From assembly GCF_001757105.1 (NCBI RefSeq), contig NZ_MDHN01000015.1, positions 186,001 to 250,000 of the forward strand: a stretch of 64,000 bases of DNA. Reading direction: 5' to 3'. The notes beneath the pieces are model-generated. The model saw only the letters and a list, made by a program, of their open reading frames with translations. It searched no databases and was not told where the DNA came from. The translations under genes were made by a program, and so were the position numbers. Source of the DNA: Alteromonas confluentis (GTDB lineage Bacteria > Pseudomonadota > Gammaproteobacteria > Enterobacterales > Alteromonadaceae). This document shows, piece after piece, positions 25,926 to 36,018 of this stretch (within the stretch, counting starts at the first letter, position 1; each line of letters starts with the position of its first letter).

Positions 25926-26879
25926 ATGCGACTCGTTTATTTGCTTTTCATGCTGTTCAGTTTCAGCACGGTTGCTCAAAATTATGAAACCCGCTTAGTG
26001 GTTGCCAAAGATGGCTCAGGAGATTTCACCTCAATTCAGGATGCTATTCACGCCACTAAAGCGTTCCCGTGGACAGATATTGTCTTATTCATCAAAAACG
26101 GCACTTATAAAGAAAAAGTCAATGTTTACGCCTGGAATACCCGTCTAAAAATGATTGGTGAAAGCCGGGAACATACCATCATTACGTTTGACGACCATTT
26201 CGATAAGCTGGGGCTTGGAAGAAACAGCACGTTTCACACTTATACTCTGCGTGTTGCCGGCAATGACTTCAGCGCTGAAAACCTGACAATACGAAACACG
26301 GCGGGACCAGTGGGTCAGGCTGTTGCACTACATGTAGAAGCTGACAAAGCCGCTTTCTTTAATGTCAGTATTGAAGGGTACCAGGACACACTCTATGTGG
26401 CAGGGGAAGGGCATCGTACTTACTTTGAAAACTGCCTTGTAACTGGCTCCGTGGATTTTATTTTCGGTGAAGGTACAGCGCTTTTTGAAAACTGTGAAAT
26501 TCGCTCTTTACTGAGTAATACCTACGTTACCGCTGCCTCAACGCCTTTAAATCAATCTTATGGATTGGTGTTTCATAATAGCCGGTTTACTGCGCCTGAT
26601 GATGTCGTCAATGTCTATCTGGGCCGTCCGTGGCGTCAGTTTGCTGCTACCACCATTATTAACAGCACATTGGACGGACACATTCATTCGGCGGGTTGGC
26701 ACAATTGGGGTGATGCTTCCAAGGAAGCAACCAGCCGGTATGCTGTTTCAGGTAACAAAGGGGCAGGAGCAATGTCACCTAAGCGCGTGTCTTGGCAACA
26801 CACACTGGAGCCAGAACAAGCAGCGAAATATACCCAAGCCAACATCCTCCGGGGCTGGAATCCGAAAAAAGCGATCTAA
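25926..26879 (+). CDS. pectin methylesterase (CE8 family)
   Basis: A 317-residue secreted enzyme that removes methyl groups from galacturonan, producing methanol and free pectate. Residues 1-17 form a signal peptide. All family motifs are present: Gln131 in GPVGQAVAL, catalytic Asp154 in GYQDTL, nucleophile Asp178 in DFIFG and Arg234 in LGRPW. Length fits single-domain bacterial pectinesterases. It is the second gene of a two-gene unit with the TonB receptor. No pectate lyase or galacturonate-pathway gene is in the window, so the rest of the pathway must lie elsewhere. Confidence 0.93.
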   Translation: MRLVYLLFMLFSFSTVAQNYETRLVVAKDGSGDFTSIQDAIHATKAFPWTDIVLFIKNGTYKEKVNVYAWNTRLKMIGESREHTIITFDDHFDKLGLGRNSTFHTYTLRVAGNDFSAENLTIRNTAGPVGQAVALHVEADKAAFFNVSIEGYQDTLYVAGEGHRTYFENCLVTGSVDFIFGEGTALFENCEIRSLLSNTYVTAASTPLNQSYGLVFHNSRFTAPDDVVNVYLGRPWRQFAATTIINSTLDGHIHSAGWHNWGDASKEATSRYAVSGNKGAGAMSPKRVSWQHTLEPEQAAKYTQANILRGWNPKKAI

Positions 26880-26902
26880 ACTCCACTTATTGATCGCTTT
26901 GC

Positions 26903-26923
26903 AGGCCCCGAAAAACGGGGCTT
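26903..26923 (+). terminator. hairpin terminator after the pectinesterase
   Basis: GCCCCG (26905-26910) and CGGGGC (26916-26921) pair around AAAAA. The T-rich tail begins only some 10 bases later (TTATTTTTTG). Confidence 0.55.
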
Positions 26924-27068
26924 CAAACAATTATTTTTTGTTTCTTCAAAAACTTTTCACGTATCAAATCTGATTCTTTTTTAATCTTTTCAGTTACTTT
27001 ACAAATAATACTGTATATAAGAACAGTCTCCAGCCCAGTGTTTACGCGGGTTTTAGCCTTGTTTTTCC

Positions 27069-27097
27069 TTGACAGTGGGGAAAGTAGAGACCAAACT
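27069..27097 (+). promoter_or_regulatory. mra (dcw) operon promoter
   Basis: A perfect -35 TTGACA (27069-27074), 17-base spacer and -10 CAAACT (27092-27097). It drives mraZ and probably the whole division cluster, as the Pmra promoter does in E. coli. The expected start near 27104 falls just before the MraZ boxes. Confidence 0.75.
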
Positions 27098-27106
27098 GTC
27101 TAGCAA

Positions 27107-27132
27107 GTGGGTAAATGTGGCGAATTGTGGAT
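27107..27132 (+). promoter_or_regulatory. three MraZ-binding repeats
   Basis: GTGGGT, GTGGCG and GTGGAT begin at 27107, 27117 and 27127, a strict 10-base period on one face of the helix. This matches the known MraZ operator of GTGGG repeats with short spacers. Position at the start site indicates autorepression of the operon by MraZ. Confidence 0.8.
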
Positions 27133-27209
27133 CGAGTCATCAACGAATTGCAGATTGGTACTCAGAAAACAAGAACAACAAGAGCACAAAAATATAAAAG
27201 GCTAGGGGA

Positions 27210-27668
27210 ATGTTCCGCGGCGCTAATGCAATCAATCTGGATCCCAAAGGTAGACTGGCTATACCAACAAAATACCGCCAGTCACTTCTGGATGATTGTA
27301 ACGGACAACTGGTCTGCACAATCGATACACAACAAAGTTGTTTGCTACTTTACCCACTTCCCGAATGGGAGGAGATCGAACTCAAACTGAGTAAGTTCTC
27401 CAGTATGGTCCCGGCTGAACGCCGGATGCAGCGGCTGCTACTTGGTTATGCCACCGAAGGTGACATGGACAAAAGCGGCCGTTTCCTTCTCCCCGCACCT
27501 TTACGTCAACACGCCAAACTCAGCAAAGAAGTCATGCTTGTCGGACAGCTTAACAAATTTGAGATCTGGGATGCAGATATCTGGGCTAAACAGATTGATG
27601 CTGATATGGAAACTGAGCGCGATGGTGCATTTGAACTTACTGATCGTCTGCAGGAATTCTCACTATGA
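27210..27668 (+). CDS. mraZ: transcriptional regulator MraZ
   Basis: A 152-residue DNA-binding protein with two SpoVT/AbrB-like halves. It starts [20 protein letters not shown], and the second repeat reads [13 protein letters not shown]. MraZ forms ring-shaped oligomers that bind the GTGGG repeats in its own promoter and repress the division cluster. It is the first gene of the cluster; AGGGGA precedes the start and the stop overlaps the rsmH start (ATGA). Confidence 0.96.
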   Translation: MFRGANAINLDPKGRLAIPTKYRQSLLDDCNGQLVCTIDTQQSCLLLYPLPEWEEIELKLSKFSSMVPAERRMQRLLLGYATEGDMDKSGRFLLPAPLRQHAKLSKEVMLVGQLNKFEIWDADIWAKQIDADMETERDGAFELTDRLQEFSL

Positions 27669-28600
27669 GCAACACCCCGTTTAAACACATTTCGGTGTTG
27701 CTGGAGGAATGTATCGAGGCGTTGGCCATTAAGCCTGACGGTATCTATATTGATGCCACGTTCGGACGTGGTGGTCATTCTGCACGCATTCTCGAATCAC
27801 TCGGCGAACATGGCCGCCTGATTGCGTTTGATCGCGATCCTCAAGCTATTGCAGCTGCCGATCGTTTTAAAGACGATAAGCGTTTTACTATTGTGCATGA
27901 GCCGTTCGGTGAAATGGCCCGTGTTATCAACGAAATGTCGCTTACCGGTAAAATCGACGGTGTGCTGATGGATTTAGGCGTATCGTCGCCGCAACTTGAT
28001 GATGCTGAGCGTGGTTTCAGCTTCATGAAAGATGGTCCCCTGGACATGCGTATGGATACCAGTCGTGGCCAGAGTGCCGCCCAGTGGCTGGCACATGCCG
28101 ACGAGCAAGACATCACGCAGGTTATCAAAGAATTTGGCGAAGAGAAGTTCGGTAAGCGTATTGCGCATGCCATTGTCGAGCGCCGTAAAACCCAACCGCT
28201 CACCCGTACAGCTGAACTGGCTGCGTTGATTGATGAAGCGGTGCCAGTGAAAGATAAATTTAAACACCCTGCAACCCGAGCATTCCAGGGGATCCGTATT
28301 TACATCAACGCGGAGCTTGATCAACTTCGTGTAGGCCTGAAAGCGGCAGTAGAAGTGCTGGCAAAAGACGGCCGTTTAGCCGTTATTTCGTTCCATTCTC
28401 TTGAAGACCGCCTGGTTAAACGGTTTATGAAAGACCAAAGTCGGGGCAAGGTGGTGCCCGCAAACCTGCCTGTCACCCAGGCTGAAATCGATGCTGACAA
28501 GGTGCTCAAAGCACTTGGTAAGATGAAGCCGTCGAAGGAGGAAATTGCACAGAATGTGCGTTCCCGAAGCTCTGTGTTAAGGGTGGCCGAGAAGCTATGA
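27665..28600 (+). CDS. rsmH: 16S rRNA (cytosine-1402-N4)-methyltransferase
   Basis: A 311-residue SAM-dependent enzyme that methylates N4 of C1402 in the 16S rRNA P site. The SAM-binding loop [13 protein letters not shown] lies near residues 33-45. Further family blocks are [28 protein letters not shown] and [13 protein letters not shown]. It overlaps mraZ by four bases and ftsL by four bases (ATGA on both sides), so translation is coupled. Confidence 0.97.
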   Translation: MSNTPFKHISVLLEECIEALAIKPDGIYIDATFGRGGHSARILESLGEHGRLIAFDRDPQAIAAADRFKDDKRFTIVHEPFGEMARVINEMSLTGKIDGVLMDLGVSSPQLDDAERGFSFMKDGPLDMRMDTSRGQSAAQWLAHADEQDITQVIKEFGEEKFGKRIAHAIVERRKTQPLTRTAELAALIDEAVPVKDKFKHPATRAFQGIRIYINAELDQLRVGLKAAVEVLAKDGRLAVISFHSLEDRLVKRFMKDQSRGKVVPANLPVTQAEIDADKVLKALGKMKPSKEEIAQNVRSRSSVLRVAEKL

Positions 28601-28938
28601 GCGAGGGGCAGAATTCACGGACGACGTCTCCGACAAATTTCAGTTTAGTACTGATCCTGGTCTCCGATTTGACCCGCAACAAGTTGCGGGTTTTGTTGTA
28701 TTTAATGGTTGTGTCTACCGCTATGGCGGTGGTGCTGGGTAGTCACCTGAACCGACAGCAAAATATGGCCATGGAAAACCTGATGCAGCAGAAAGATGAT
28801 CTGGATGTGGAGTGGCGGAACCTGGTGCTGGAACAGCGCGCGCTGACCGAGCACAACCGCATTGAAAACGAAGTCCAGAAGCAACTTAACATGTACCGTC
28901 CTTCAGCGGACGAAGAAGTCGTGGTGAAGTTAAAATGA
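28597..28938 (+). CDS. ftsL: cell division protein FtsL
   Basis: A 113-residue bitopic inner-membrane protein: a short cytoplasmic head, one membrane helix (about 32-50, [19 protein letters not shown]) and a periplasmic leucine-zipper-like coil. FtsL forms the FtsQLB complex that activates the septal synthase FtsW/FtsI. Identification rests on topology, size and its fixed position between rsmH and ftsI; the sequence family is poorly conserved. Overlaps four bases at both ends. Confidence 0.93.
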   Translation: MSEGQNSRTTSPTNFSLVLILVSDLTRNKLRVLLYLMVVSTAMAVVLGSHLNRQQNMAMENLMQQKDDLDVEWRNLVLEQRALTEHNRIENEVQKQLNMYRPSADEEVVVKLK

Positions 28939-30710
28939 GCATATTTGCACTGCATGCGAAAAAAACGAAAAAAGGCGCTAAGCAGAACGTGACGCCGTCC
29001 TTCATGCAATGGCGTTTTATGCTAGTTATCGTGCTAGTCATTGCCGTTTTTGTGGGCCTTGGCGTACGTGCTGCCTATATTCAGGTTATTGCGCCAGATA
29101 ACCTCATTGCGCAAGGTGACAACCGGACCATGCGCACCAAAGACATGCCTACCTATCGCGGCATTATCACCGATCGCAACGGCGTAGAACTGGCAGTGAG
29201 TGTACCAGTGCGGGCAATTTACGCCGATCCAAAAATTATCCACGAGCAAGGCGGCCTGGAGCAGTACGAACGCTGGGAAGCCCTAGCGGATGTGCTTGGC
29301 CGCGATGTTGAAGACTTGCGCAGCAAGGTGCAAAACCCAAAACGCCGGTTCGTTTACCTGCAACGTCAGGTGTCACCGGCCATGGCCGATTACGTAGACA
29401 AACTGGACATTCCCGGTATCTATCTGCGCCGTGAAAGCCGTCGTTACTATCCCAATGGTGAGGTAACAGCACAGCTTATCGGTATTACAGATGTGGACGA
29501 TTCTGGTTTGGAAGGTCTGGAACGCCAGTACGATGACTGGTTAACCGGCACGCCGGGCTCCCGGGTGATTCGTCGTGACGCCAAAGGGCGTACCGTGGAA
29601 GTGCTGAAATCCACCGATGGCGAAGAAGCTGGCAATCTGAAGCTTACCATCGATCAGCGTATTCAGGCCCTGGCTTACCGCGAAATTAAAGAAGCGATGA
29701 TGTATTTCCAGGCCGCCTCTGCATCGGCCATCGTGGTGGATATCCACACTGGCGATGTGCTGGCAATGGTAAACGCGCCGTCGTTTAACCCGAATGATCG
29801 CGGAAATGCGTCGCCTCATCGTATGCGTAACCGCACCATCACCGATGCCTTTGAACCCGGCTCGTCATTAAAGCCCCTTGCCGTGCTGTCGGCATTGGAG
29901 TACGGCAGTGTGAAAGTGGGCGATACCGTAGACACCTATCCAGGGTGGATGCGCTTAGGTGGCAGCCTGGTAAAAGATCATCGCAATCTGGGCAAACTTA
30001 CGCTGGAAGAAATCATTCAGCATTCATCCAACATGGGAACGTCTAAACTGGCGCTGGGCGTACCTAAACCCTTCTTGCTGAATATGGTTTACAGCATGGG
30101 GCTCACGTCAGATACCGGTATCAATATGCCCGGTGAAAGCAACGGATTATTCCATGAGCGCACGCGCTGGTCTGATTTTGAACTGGCCACCTTATCTTTC
30201 GGTTACGGTATTTCGGTAACCACCGCACAGCTTGCCCGCATGTATGCCACGCTGGCCAATGGCGGTATCAGCATGCCGTTGCGAATCGTGCAGCAGCCTG
30301 AATCTGACGTTTATCGTCCGCAGCCACAACGTGTGGTGTCTGAAAAGAATGCTCGGGCGGTACTGGAAATGATGGAAAGCGTGGTGTTGCGAGGCGGTAC
30401 AGCACCGAAAGCCGCTGTGCCGGGTTATCGCGTTGGCGGTAAAACCGGGACCAGCCGTAAAGCGGTTGCTGGCGGTTACGGTGATGAGTATGTAAATATT
30501 TTTGCTGGTGTGGCGCCACTGTCTGATCCGCAGATCGCCACCGTGGTACTGATAAACGAACCGGCGGGCGATCTTTATTACGCCGGTGACACTGCTGCGC
30601 CTGTATTTTCTGAAATCATGGGTGGCGCGCTGCAACTGATGAACGTGGCACCAGACGACAAACAGGTGACTTCAACGAAATGGCTCAACGGAGGCAGCAA
30701 TGGTGGTTAG
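28935..30710 (+). CDS. ftsI: septal peptidoglycan transpeptidase FtsI (PBP3)
   Basis: A 591-residue class B penicillin-binding protein that cross-links septal peptidoglycan. It has an N-terminal membrane helix (about 28-48), the PBP dimerisation region, and a transpeptidase domain. The nucleophile Ser310 and Lys313 are in PGSSLKPLAVL, the SxN motif is in HSSNMGTSK and the KTG motif in GGKTGTSRK. Positions match E. coli FtsI (Ser307). The stop overlaps the murE start by 11 bases. Confidence 0.97.
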   Translation: MSIFALHAKKTKKGAKQNVTPSFMQWRFMLVIVLVIAVFVGLGVRAAYIQVIAPDNLIAQGDNRTMRTKDMPTYRGIITDRNGVELAVSVPVRAIYADPKIIHEQGGLEQYERWEALADVLGRDVEDLRSKVQNPKRRFVYLQRQVSPAMADYVDKLDIPGIYLRRESRRYYPNGEVTAQLIGITDVDDSGLEGLERQYDDWLTGTPGSRVIRRDAKGRTVEVLKSTDGEEAGNLKLTIDQRIQALAYREIKEAMMYFQAASASAIVVDIHTGDVLAMVNAPSFNPNDRGNASPHRMRNRTITDAFEPGSSLKPLAVLSALEYGSVKVGDTVDTYPGWMRLGGSLVKDHRNLGKLTLEEIIQHSSNMGTSKLALGVPKPFLLNMVYSMGLTSDTGINMPGESNGLFHERTRWSDFELATLSFGYGISVTTAQLARMYATLANGGISMPLRIVQQPESDVYRPQPQRVVSEKNARAVLEMMESVVLRGGTAPKAAVPGYRVGGKTGTSRKAVAGGYGDEYVNIFAGVAPLSDPQIATVVLINEPAGDLYYAGDTAAPVFSEIMGGALQLMNVAPDDKQVTSTKWLNGGSNGG

Positions 30711-32226
30711 CAAATTTGAGCAGAGCCTCGGTGTTCTGCTGCAAAAATTTGGAATCAGCGCGCCAGACGTTCGCATTCGGGGGCTCACCCTGGATAGCCG
30801 TCGCGTTACACCGAAATTAGCCTTTGTGGCAGTGAAAGGCCACAGCCAGGATGGGCGTGAATTTATTCCCCAGGCTATTAGTCTGGGCGCGAAAGCCATT
30901 CTTGCGCAAACTGAAAAGGTGCGTGAGCACGGCCGTATGGAAATGCGCGGTACCACAATTATTGTGCATCTGTATGAATTAACAGACATATTGAGCTCGC
31001 TGGCTGGTGCTTTTTACGACTATCCCGCCACCAAATTGCAAACGGTAGCAGTAACCGGCACCAATGGAAAAACCTCTGTGGTGCAAATGTTGTCGCAACT
31101 TACCACACTCGGCGGAACCCGCTGTGCGGCAATAGGCACGCTGGGTGCAGGCCTGTATGAAGGCAGTAATACCGACTGGCTGCCTACGCCGGGAGGTAAC
31201 ACCACGCCCGACGCTATTCGTATGCAGTATTTGTTGGCAGACTTTGTGCAACACAACGCCCGTCAGGTGGCTTTTGAAGCCTCATCCCACGCCTTAGTGC
31301 AGGGGCGTCTCAGTCAGCTGAATACCGATATCGTTGTGTTTACCAACCTGTCCAGAGACCATCTCGACTATCACGGCACCATGGAAGACTACGCGGCAGC
31401 AAAACGTCTGGCGATGAAACTTCCTGCAGTGAAAACGGTGGTGCTGAATAAAGATGATGGGGAAAGCGCGAATTGGCATAGCCATAAACCCGAAGGGGTG
31501 GAAACGGTTTGGTTTGGTTTAACCGAATTGGAAGCGCAAAAGCCCGAAGATCGCCATTGTTTGGCCACAAATGTGAAATATCATCCCGATGGTTGTCAGT
31601 TCAGACTGGTATCCAGTTGGGGAAGCCGCGACATCAACGTACCGCTTTTAGGCGCATTTAATGTGCACAACCTGCTGGCGGTAATTGCTGTGATGTTGGT
31701 GCAGGGGCAGCGTTTTGAAGATGTGGTGTCGTTGCTGCCGAAAGTTTCGCCAGTGGCTGGGCGGATGGAAGTATTCCGTTTTGAAACGCACGCTAATGTG
31801 ATTGTGGATTATGCTCACACGCCGGACGCACTGGAAAAAGCTCTGCTGAGTACCCGTGACCATACCAACGGCGACGTGTGGTGTGTGTTTGGTTGTGGTG
31901 GTGACAGAGACAAGGGTAAACGCCCGCTAATGGGACAGGCGGCTGAAAAAGGGGCTGATCATGTGATCATCACTACCGACAACAGCCGTTCAGAATCGCC
32001 AGCCGCTATCGCAGCAGATATTCGTACCGGACTGACACAACCGCAATGTGCGGTGGATGAGCCGGACAGAGAAAAGGCCATTCGCCACTGCCTGGAACAG
32101 GCAGCTCCGCAGGATCTGATCCTCGTGGCGGGTAAAGGCCATGAAGATTATCAGATCATCGGTGAACACAAGAACAATTATAACGAGCGCGCCGTCGTAG
32201 CACGCTTGCAAAGGGAGTACAGCTAA
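30700..32226 (+). CDS. murE: UDP-MurNAc-tripeptide synthetase MurE
   Basis: A 508-residue Mur ligase that adds the third amino acid, meso-diaminopimelate in Gram-negative bacteria, to UDP-MurNAc-L-Ala-D-Glu. The ATP loop is VTGTNGKTSVVQ; the lysine-carbamate region and FGCGGDRDKGKRPLM are typical. The substrate-specificity motif, DNPR in DAP enzymes, reads DNSR here (residues 427-430); the DAP-contacting Arg is kept and Pro is replaced by Ser. Its start overlaps ftsI by 11 bases and its stop overlaps the murF start (TAATG). Confidence 0.96.
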   Translation: MVVSKFEQSLGVLLQKFGISAPDVRIRGLTLDSRRVTPKLAFVAVKGHSQDGREFIPQAISLGAKAILAQTEKVREHGRMEMRGTTIIVHLYELTDILSSLAGAFYDYPATKLQTVAVTGTNGKTSVVQMLSQLTTLGGTRCAAIGTLGAGLYEGSNTDWLPTPGGNTTPDAIRMQYLLADFVQHNARQVAFEASSHALVQGRLSQLNTDIVVFTNLSRDHLDYHGTMEDYAAAKRLAMKLPAVKTVVLNKDDGESANWHSHKPEGVETVWFGLTELEAQKPEDRHCLATNVKYHPDGCQFRLVSSWGSRDINVPLLGAFNVHNLLAVIAVMLVQGQRFEDVVSLLPKVSPVAGRMEVFRFETHANVIVDYAHTPDALEKALLSTRDHTNGDVWCVFGCGGDRDKGKRPLMGQAAEKGADHVIITTDNSRSESPAAIAADIRTGLTQPQCAVDEPDREKAIRHCLEQAAPQDLILVAGKGHEDYQIIGEHKNNYNERAVVARLQREYS

Positions 32227-33629
32227 TGATTCTGACTACACTTTCCTGGATCGCCGACAAAGTAAAAGGCACCCTGAAAGGGGATGATCAGGAAGTTAAC
32301 GGGGTAAGTACCGATACCCGTACGCTGCAAAAGGGTGATGTGTATATCGCCCTGTGCGGCGATAATTTTAACGGTCACCGGTTCGTGGCATCAGCAGAAA
32401 AGGCAGGTGCCAGTGCTGTGATTGCCAGTGAAGATGTCAGCACCTCGTTGCCGGTTATCAAAGTTGCCGATACCAAGCTCGCGCTGGGTTTACTCGGTGC
32501 AGCAGTGAAGGTTGAAGTGGCACCAAAAACTATCGCGGTAACCGGTAGTAGCGGTAAAACCACAGTTAAAGAAATGACGGCGGCTATTCTTGCTCGTCGT
32601 GGCAATGTGCTGGCTACTGCCGGTAACTTCAACAACGACATCGGCGTGCCGCTGACGCTGTTACGTCTTGAGCCTGAACATGACTTCGCGGTGATGGAGT
32701 TAGGTGCCAATCATTTGGGTGAAATTGCCTATACCACCGATTTAGTGAAACCCGATGTGGCGACCATTGTGAACGCCGCGGCGTCTCACCTGGAAGGCTT
32801 CGGCAGTTTGCTTGGCGTTGCACGGGCAAAAAGCGAGATTTTTAAAGGTTTAGGTGAATCTGGCACTGCCATTGTCAATACCGACAGCCAGTTTGCAGAA
32901 TTCTGGTTAGGTAAACTCAAGTACAACCACGTACTGACATTCTCTCCACAGCAACAGAATACGGCGGATTTCACCGCTGAAGATATCACTATCGGACTAG
33001 ATGGCTGTGCTGAATTCAACATGGTGACACCACAGGGGCAAACCGCAGTGCAACTTCGCATTCCTGGTATTCACAACGTAGGCAATGCACTGGTTTCTGC
33101 GGGATTATCCATGCAGGTAGGTGCGACCCTTGAAGACGTGAAAGACGGCTTGCTCAATATGGCGCAAGTAAAGGGCCGCCTGAATGTTAAAGCGTTATCT
33201 GCACACTTCCGCCTGCTTGATGACACTTATAACGCTAACGTCGCCTCGGTGAATGCCGCTATCGACACACTTTCTAGTTTCTCCGGGTTACGTGTACTCA
33301 TTCTGGGTGATATGGCAGAGCTCGGTGAGAAAGCGCGCTACTATCACGAGGAAGTGGGCAAATATGCACAACAAAAAGGCATCGATTATCTGTTCACCTT
33401 GGGTGTGCTGAGCCAAAGCGCCAGTGCGGTTTACGGTGATAACGGTTTTCATTTCAGTGACGTGGATGCGTTGATGGAAACGCTTACGGATGTACTGATG
33501 GCCGATCAGCGTGATATTTCTGTTTTAGTAAAAGGTTCGCGAAGCTCGCGAATGGAAAGGGTTGTAGATGCCATCGAGGTATCTCGCCTGGGAAAGTTTG
33601 AACGCCGTCGGGAGCGAATAGCATGTTGA
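32226..33629 (+). CDS. murF: UDP-MurNAc-pentapeptide synthetase MurF
   Basis: A 467-residue Mur ligase that joins D-Ala-D-Ala to the UDP-MurNAc tripeptide, completing the cytoplasmic precursor. The ATP-binding loop is [14 protein letters not shown], and other blocks are [25 protein letters not shown] and [19 protein letters not shown] lies before the start, which shares a base with the murE stop. The end overlaps mraY by seven bases. Confidence 0.97.
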   Translation: MILTTLSWIADKVKGTLKGDDQEVNGVSTDTRTLQKGDVYIALCGDNFNGHRFVASAEKAGASAVIASEDVSTSLPVIKVADTKLALGLLGAAVKVEVAPKTIAVTGSSGKTTVKEMTAAILARRGNVLATAGNFNNDIGVPLTLLRLEPEHDFAVMELGANHLGEIAYTTDLVKPDVATIVNAAASHLEGFGSLLGVARAKSEIFKGLGESGTAIVNTDSQFAEFWLGKLKYNHVLTFSPQQQNTADFTAEDITIGLDGCAEFNMVTPQGQTAVQLRIPGIHNVGNALVSAGLSMQVGATLEDVKDGLLNMAQVKGRLNVKALSAHFRLLDDTYNANVASVNAAIDTLSSFSGLRVLILGDMAELGEKARYYHEEVGKYAQQKGIDYLFTLGVLSQSASAVYGDNGFHFSDVDALMETLTDVLMADQRDISVLVKGSRSSRMERVVDAIEVSRLGKFERRRERIAC

Positions 33630-34705
33630 TGTGGCTGGCCGACTGGCTTAAACAATACGAACCGGGATTCTTTGTATTCTCGTACCTTACTCTGCGTGCC
33701 ATATTAAGCACGCTCACTGCACTGGTGATTGCCATTGTAATCGGGCCGAAAATGATTCGCTGGCTACAGCGTTTGCAAATTGGCCAGACTGTCCGCGATG
33801 ATGGTCCGCAAAGTCATTTGTCTAAGGCGGGTACGCCCACCATGGGCGGCTTGCTAATTTTATCTGCCATTGTGATAAGCGTGCTGCTATGGGGCGATCT
33901 CACCAATCGCTATGTGTTGGTTACCCTTGCCGTGGTGATTGGCTACGGCATCATTGGTTTTGTCGACGATTACCGTAAAGTGGTGCGTAAAGATTCAAAA
34001 GGTCTCATTGCCCGCTGGAAATACTTCTGGCAGTCAGTGATTGCGCTGGGTGTGGCGTTTTATCTTTATGCGTCGTCTACGCTGCCACAAGAAACGTCAC
34101 TACTGGTGCCATTCTTCAAGGAAGTGATGCCACAGTTGGGGCTGTTCTACCTGGTTGTGGTGTACTTTGCGGTAGTAGGCACTTCTAACGCGGTAAACCT
34201 TACCGACGGCCTTGATGGTCTGGCTATTGTACCGACTATTCTGGTAGCCGGAGCATTGTCTATTTTTGCTTATGTCACAGGTAACTTTAACTTTGCCACT
34301 TATCTGAATATTCCGCACATTCCACTAACCAGTGAATTGGTCATTGTGTGTACTGCTATTGTCGGTGCCGGTCTGGGCTTTTTATGGTTTAACACCTATC
34401 CAGCACAGGTATTTATGGGCGATGTGGGCTCACTGGCTCTTGGTGGTACGCTGGGTGTGTTGGCGGTACTGGTGCGTCAGGAAATCGTGCTTATTATTAT
34501 GGGCGGCGTCTTCGTGATGGAAACCGTATCGGTAATTCTGCAGGTGGGTTCGTTCAAGCTCCGCGGCAAGCGCATTTTCCGCATGGCGCCCATCCATCAC
34601 CATTTTGAACTCAAAGGTTGGCCAGAACCCCGCGTGATTGTGCGCTTCTGGATCATTTCATTAATTCTGGTGCTGGTTGGTCTGGCAACGCTGAAGTTAC
34701 GGTGA
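33623..34705 (+). CDS. mraY: phospho-MurNAc-pentapeptide transferase MraY
   Basis: A 360-residue inner-membrane enzyme with about ten helices that transfers phospho-MurNAc-pentapeptide to undecaprenyl phosphate, forming lipid I. Conserved loops are [11 protein letters not shown], the Asp pair in [30 protein letters not shown] and the [11 protein letters not shown] motif, read here as [11 protein letters not shown]. The length equals E. coli MraY. Two bases separate it from murD. Confidence 0.98.
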   Translation: MLMWLADWLKQYEPGFFVFSYLTLRAILSTLTALVIAIVIGPKMIRWLQRLQIGQTVRDDGPQSHLSKAGTPTMGGLLILSAIVISVLLWGDLTNRYVLVTLAVVIGYGIIGFVDDYRKVVRKDSKGLIARWKYFWQSVIALGVAFYLYASSTLPQETSLLVPFFKEVMPQLGLFYLVVVYFAVVGTSNAVNLTDGLDGLAIVPTILVAGALSIFAYVTGNFNFATYLNIPHIPLTSELVIVCTAIVGAGLGFLWFNTYPAQVFMGDVGSLALGGTLGVLAVLVRQEIVLIIMGGVFVMETVSVILQVGSFKLRGKRIFRMAPIHHHFELKGWPEPRVIVRFWIISLILVLVGLATLKLR

Positions 34706-34707
34706 CG

Positions 34708-36018
34708 ATGAACGAATTACTCGCTTCTCAACAGGTAGTGGTGGCCGGTCTTGGATTGACCGGTCAGTCTGTTGTGCGCTTTTTATCTGCCACTGGCGCT
34801 ACCGTTAAAGTGTGGGATACCCGCACAAACGCCGTGGTTCCAGAAAGCATTACGCAACCCGTGACCCTGGGTGAGTTGCCTCCTGGTTATTGGGAAGGTG
34901 TAGACACGTTAGTGTTGAGTCCGGGCATCTCACCGTCTCATGCGTCGGTGAAAAGCGCAAAATTAGCCGATGTGGAAGTGATGGGTGACGTGGAGCTGTT
35001 CGCTCGCCTGCAGCGTATCCCGGCATTTGGTATCACCGGCTCGAATGGTAAAACCACCGTAACCTTATTGCTCACCCATATTCTAAACCAAGCCGGTCTG
35101 AAAGCCTGTGCGGCAGGAAATGTGGGTCGCCCGGTGCTGGAAACTGTGGGCGAGGAATGGGATTTTCTGATACTCGAATTATCAAGCTTTCAGCTCGAAA
35201 CCACCTCCTCACTGAATCTGCTAGGTGCCACCATTTTAAACGTGACTGACGATCATCTCGACCGTCACGGTACGATGGCGGAGTACGCCGCCGCCAAACA
35301 ACGTATTTTTGCCCATTGTGAACACGCGGTGGTGTGGCAAGGTCACGAAGAAACCTATCCAGCTACAAAGGTAGCGAAGCAGACAGCATTCCAGGCGCAG
35401 CCTACAGCGAAAGATTTTGGTTTTACCGACAATTATATTACCTGGCAGGGTAAACCTGTGCTTGATATGGCATCGGTTAAACTGGTGGGCAGTCACAATG
35501 TGCTGAATATTCAGGCGGCGCTGTCTCTGGCATTGGTTGCCGGGTTAAAAATCGACACCGCCTGTGAAGCAGTGAAATCCTTCGAGCCTGCACCGCATCG
35601 CTGTGTAGAAATTGCCAATACCAATGGTGTGCGCTGGATAGACGATTCCAAGGCAACCAATGTGGGCGCGACCCTGGCGGCTCTTGAAGGTTTAGGGGGT
35701 ACCAAAACCGGCAAGCTTATTCTCATTGCCGGTGGTGACGGAAAAGGCGCTGATCTTACAGCGCTTAAAGCCCCCTTCAATCGCTACGTGGATTTAGTCA
35801 TTACCATTGGTAAAGATGGTAAAGCGATTAGCGAGCTGGTGCCGGGCTCTCAATATTTACCTGATCTACCCAGTGCGGTAAAGCTTGCTGCTCAGCAGGC
35901 CGAACCTGGCGACATGGTGCTACTGTCGCCAGCCTGTGCCAGTATTGATATGTTCGACAACTACGCCCATCGCGCGAAGGTGTTTGCCGATGCAATCACG
36001 GAGGTCACCGCCAAATGA
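34708..36018 (+). CDS. murD: UDP-MurNAc-L-Ala-D-Glu ligase MurD
   Basis: A 436-residue Mur ligase that adds D-glutamate to UDP-MurNAc-L-Ala. It starts with a Rossmann-like motif (VVAGLGLTGQSVVRFL). The ATP loop is GITGSNGKTTVTLL, and further blocks are LELSSFQLET, NVTDDHLDRHG and WIDDSKATNVGAT. The start at 34708, directly after mraY, is preferred to an in-frame ATG at 34618 inside mraY. The stop overlaps the ftsW start (ATGA). Confidence 0.97.
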   Translation: MNELLASQQVVVAGLGLTGQSVVRFLSATGATVKVWDTRTNAVVPESITQPVTLGELPPGYWEGVDTLVLSPGISPSHASVKSAKLADVEVMGDVELFARLQRIPAFGITGSNGKTTVTLLLTHILNQAGLKACAAGNVGRPVLETVGEEWDFLILELSSFQLETTSSLNLLGATILNVTDDHLDRHGTMAEYAAAKQRIFAHCEHAVVWQGHEETYPATKVAKQTAFQAQPTAKDFGFTDNYITWQGKPVLDMASVKLVGSHNVLNIQAALSLALVAGLKIDTACEAVKSFEPAPHRCVEIANTNGVRWIDDSKATNVGATLAALEGLGGTKTGKLILIAGGDGKGADLTALKAPFNRYVDLVITIGKDGKAISELVPGSQYLPDLPSAVKLAAQQAEPGDMVLLSPACASIDMFDNYAHRAKVFADAITEVTAK

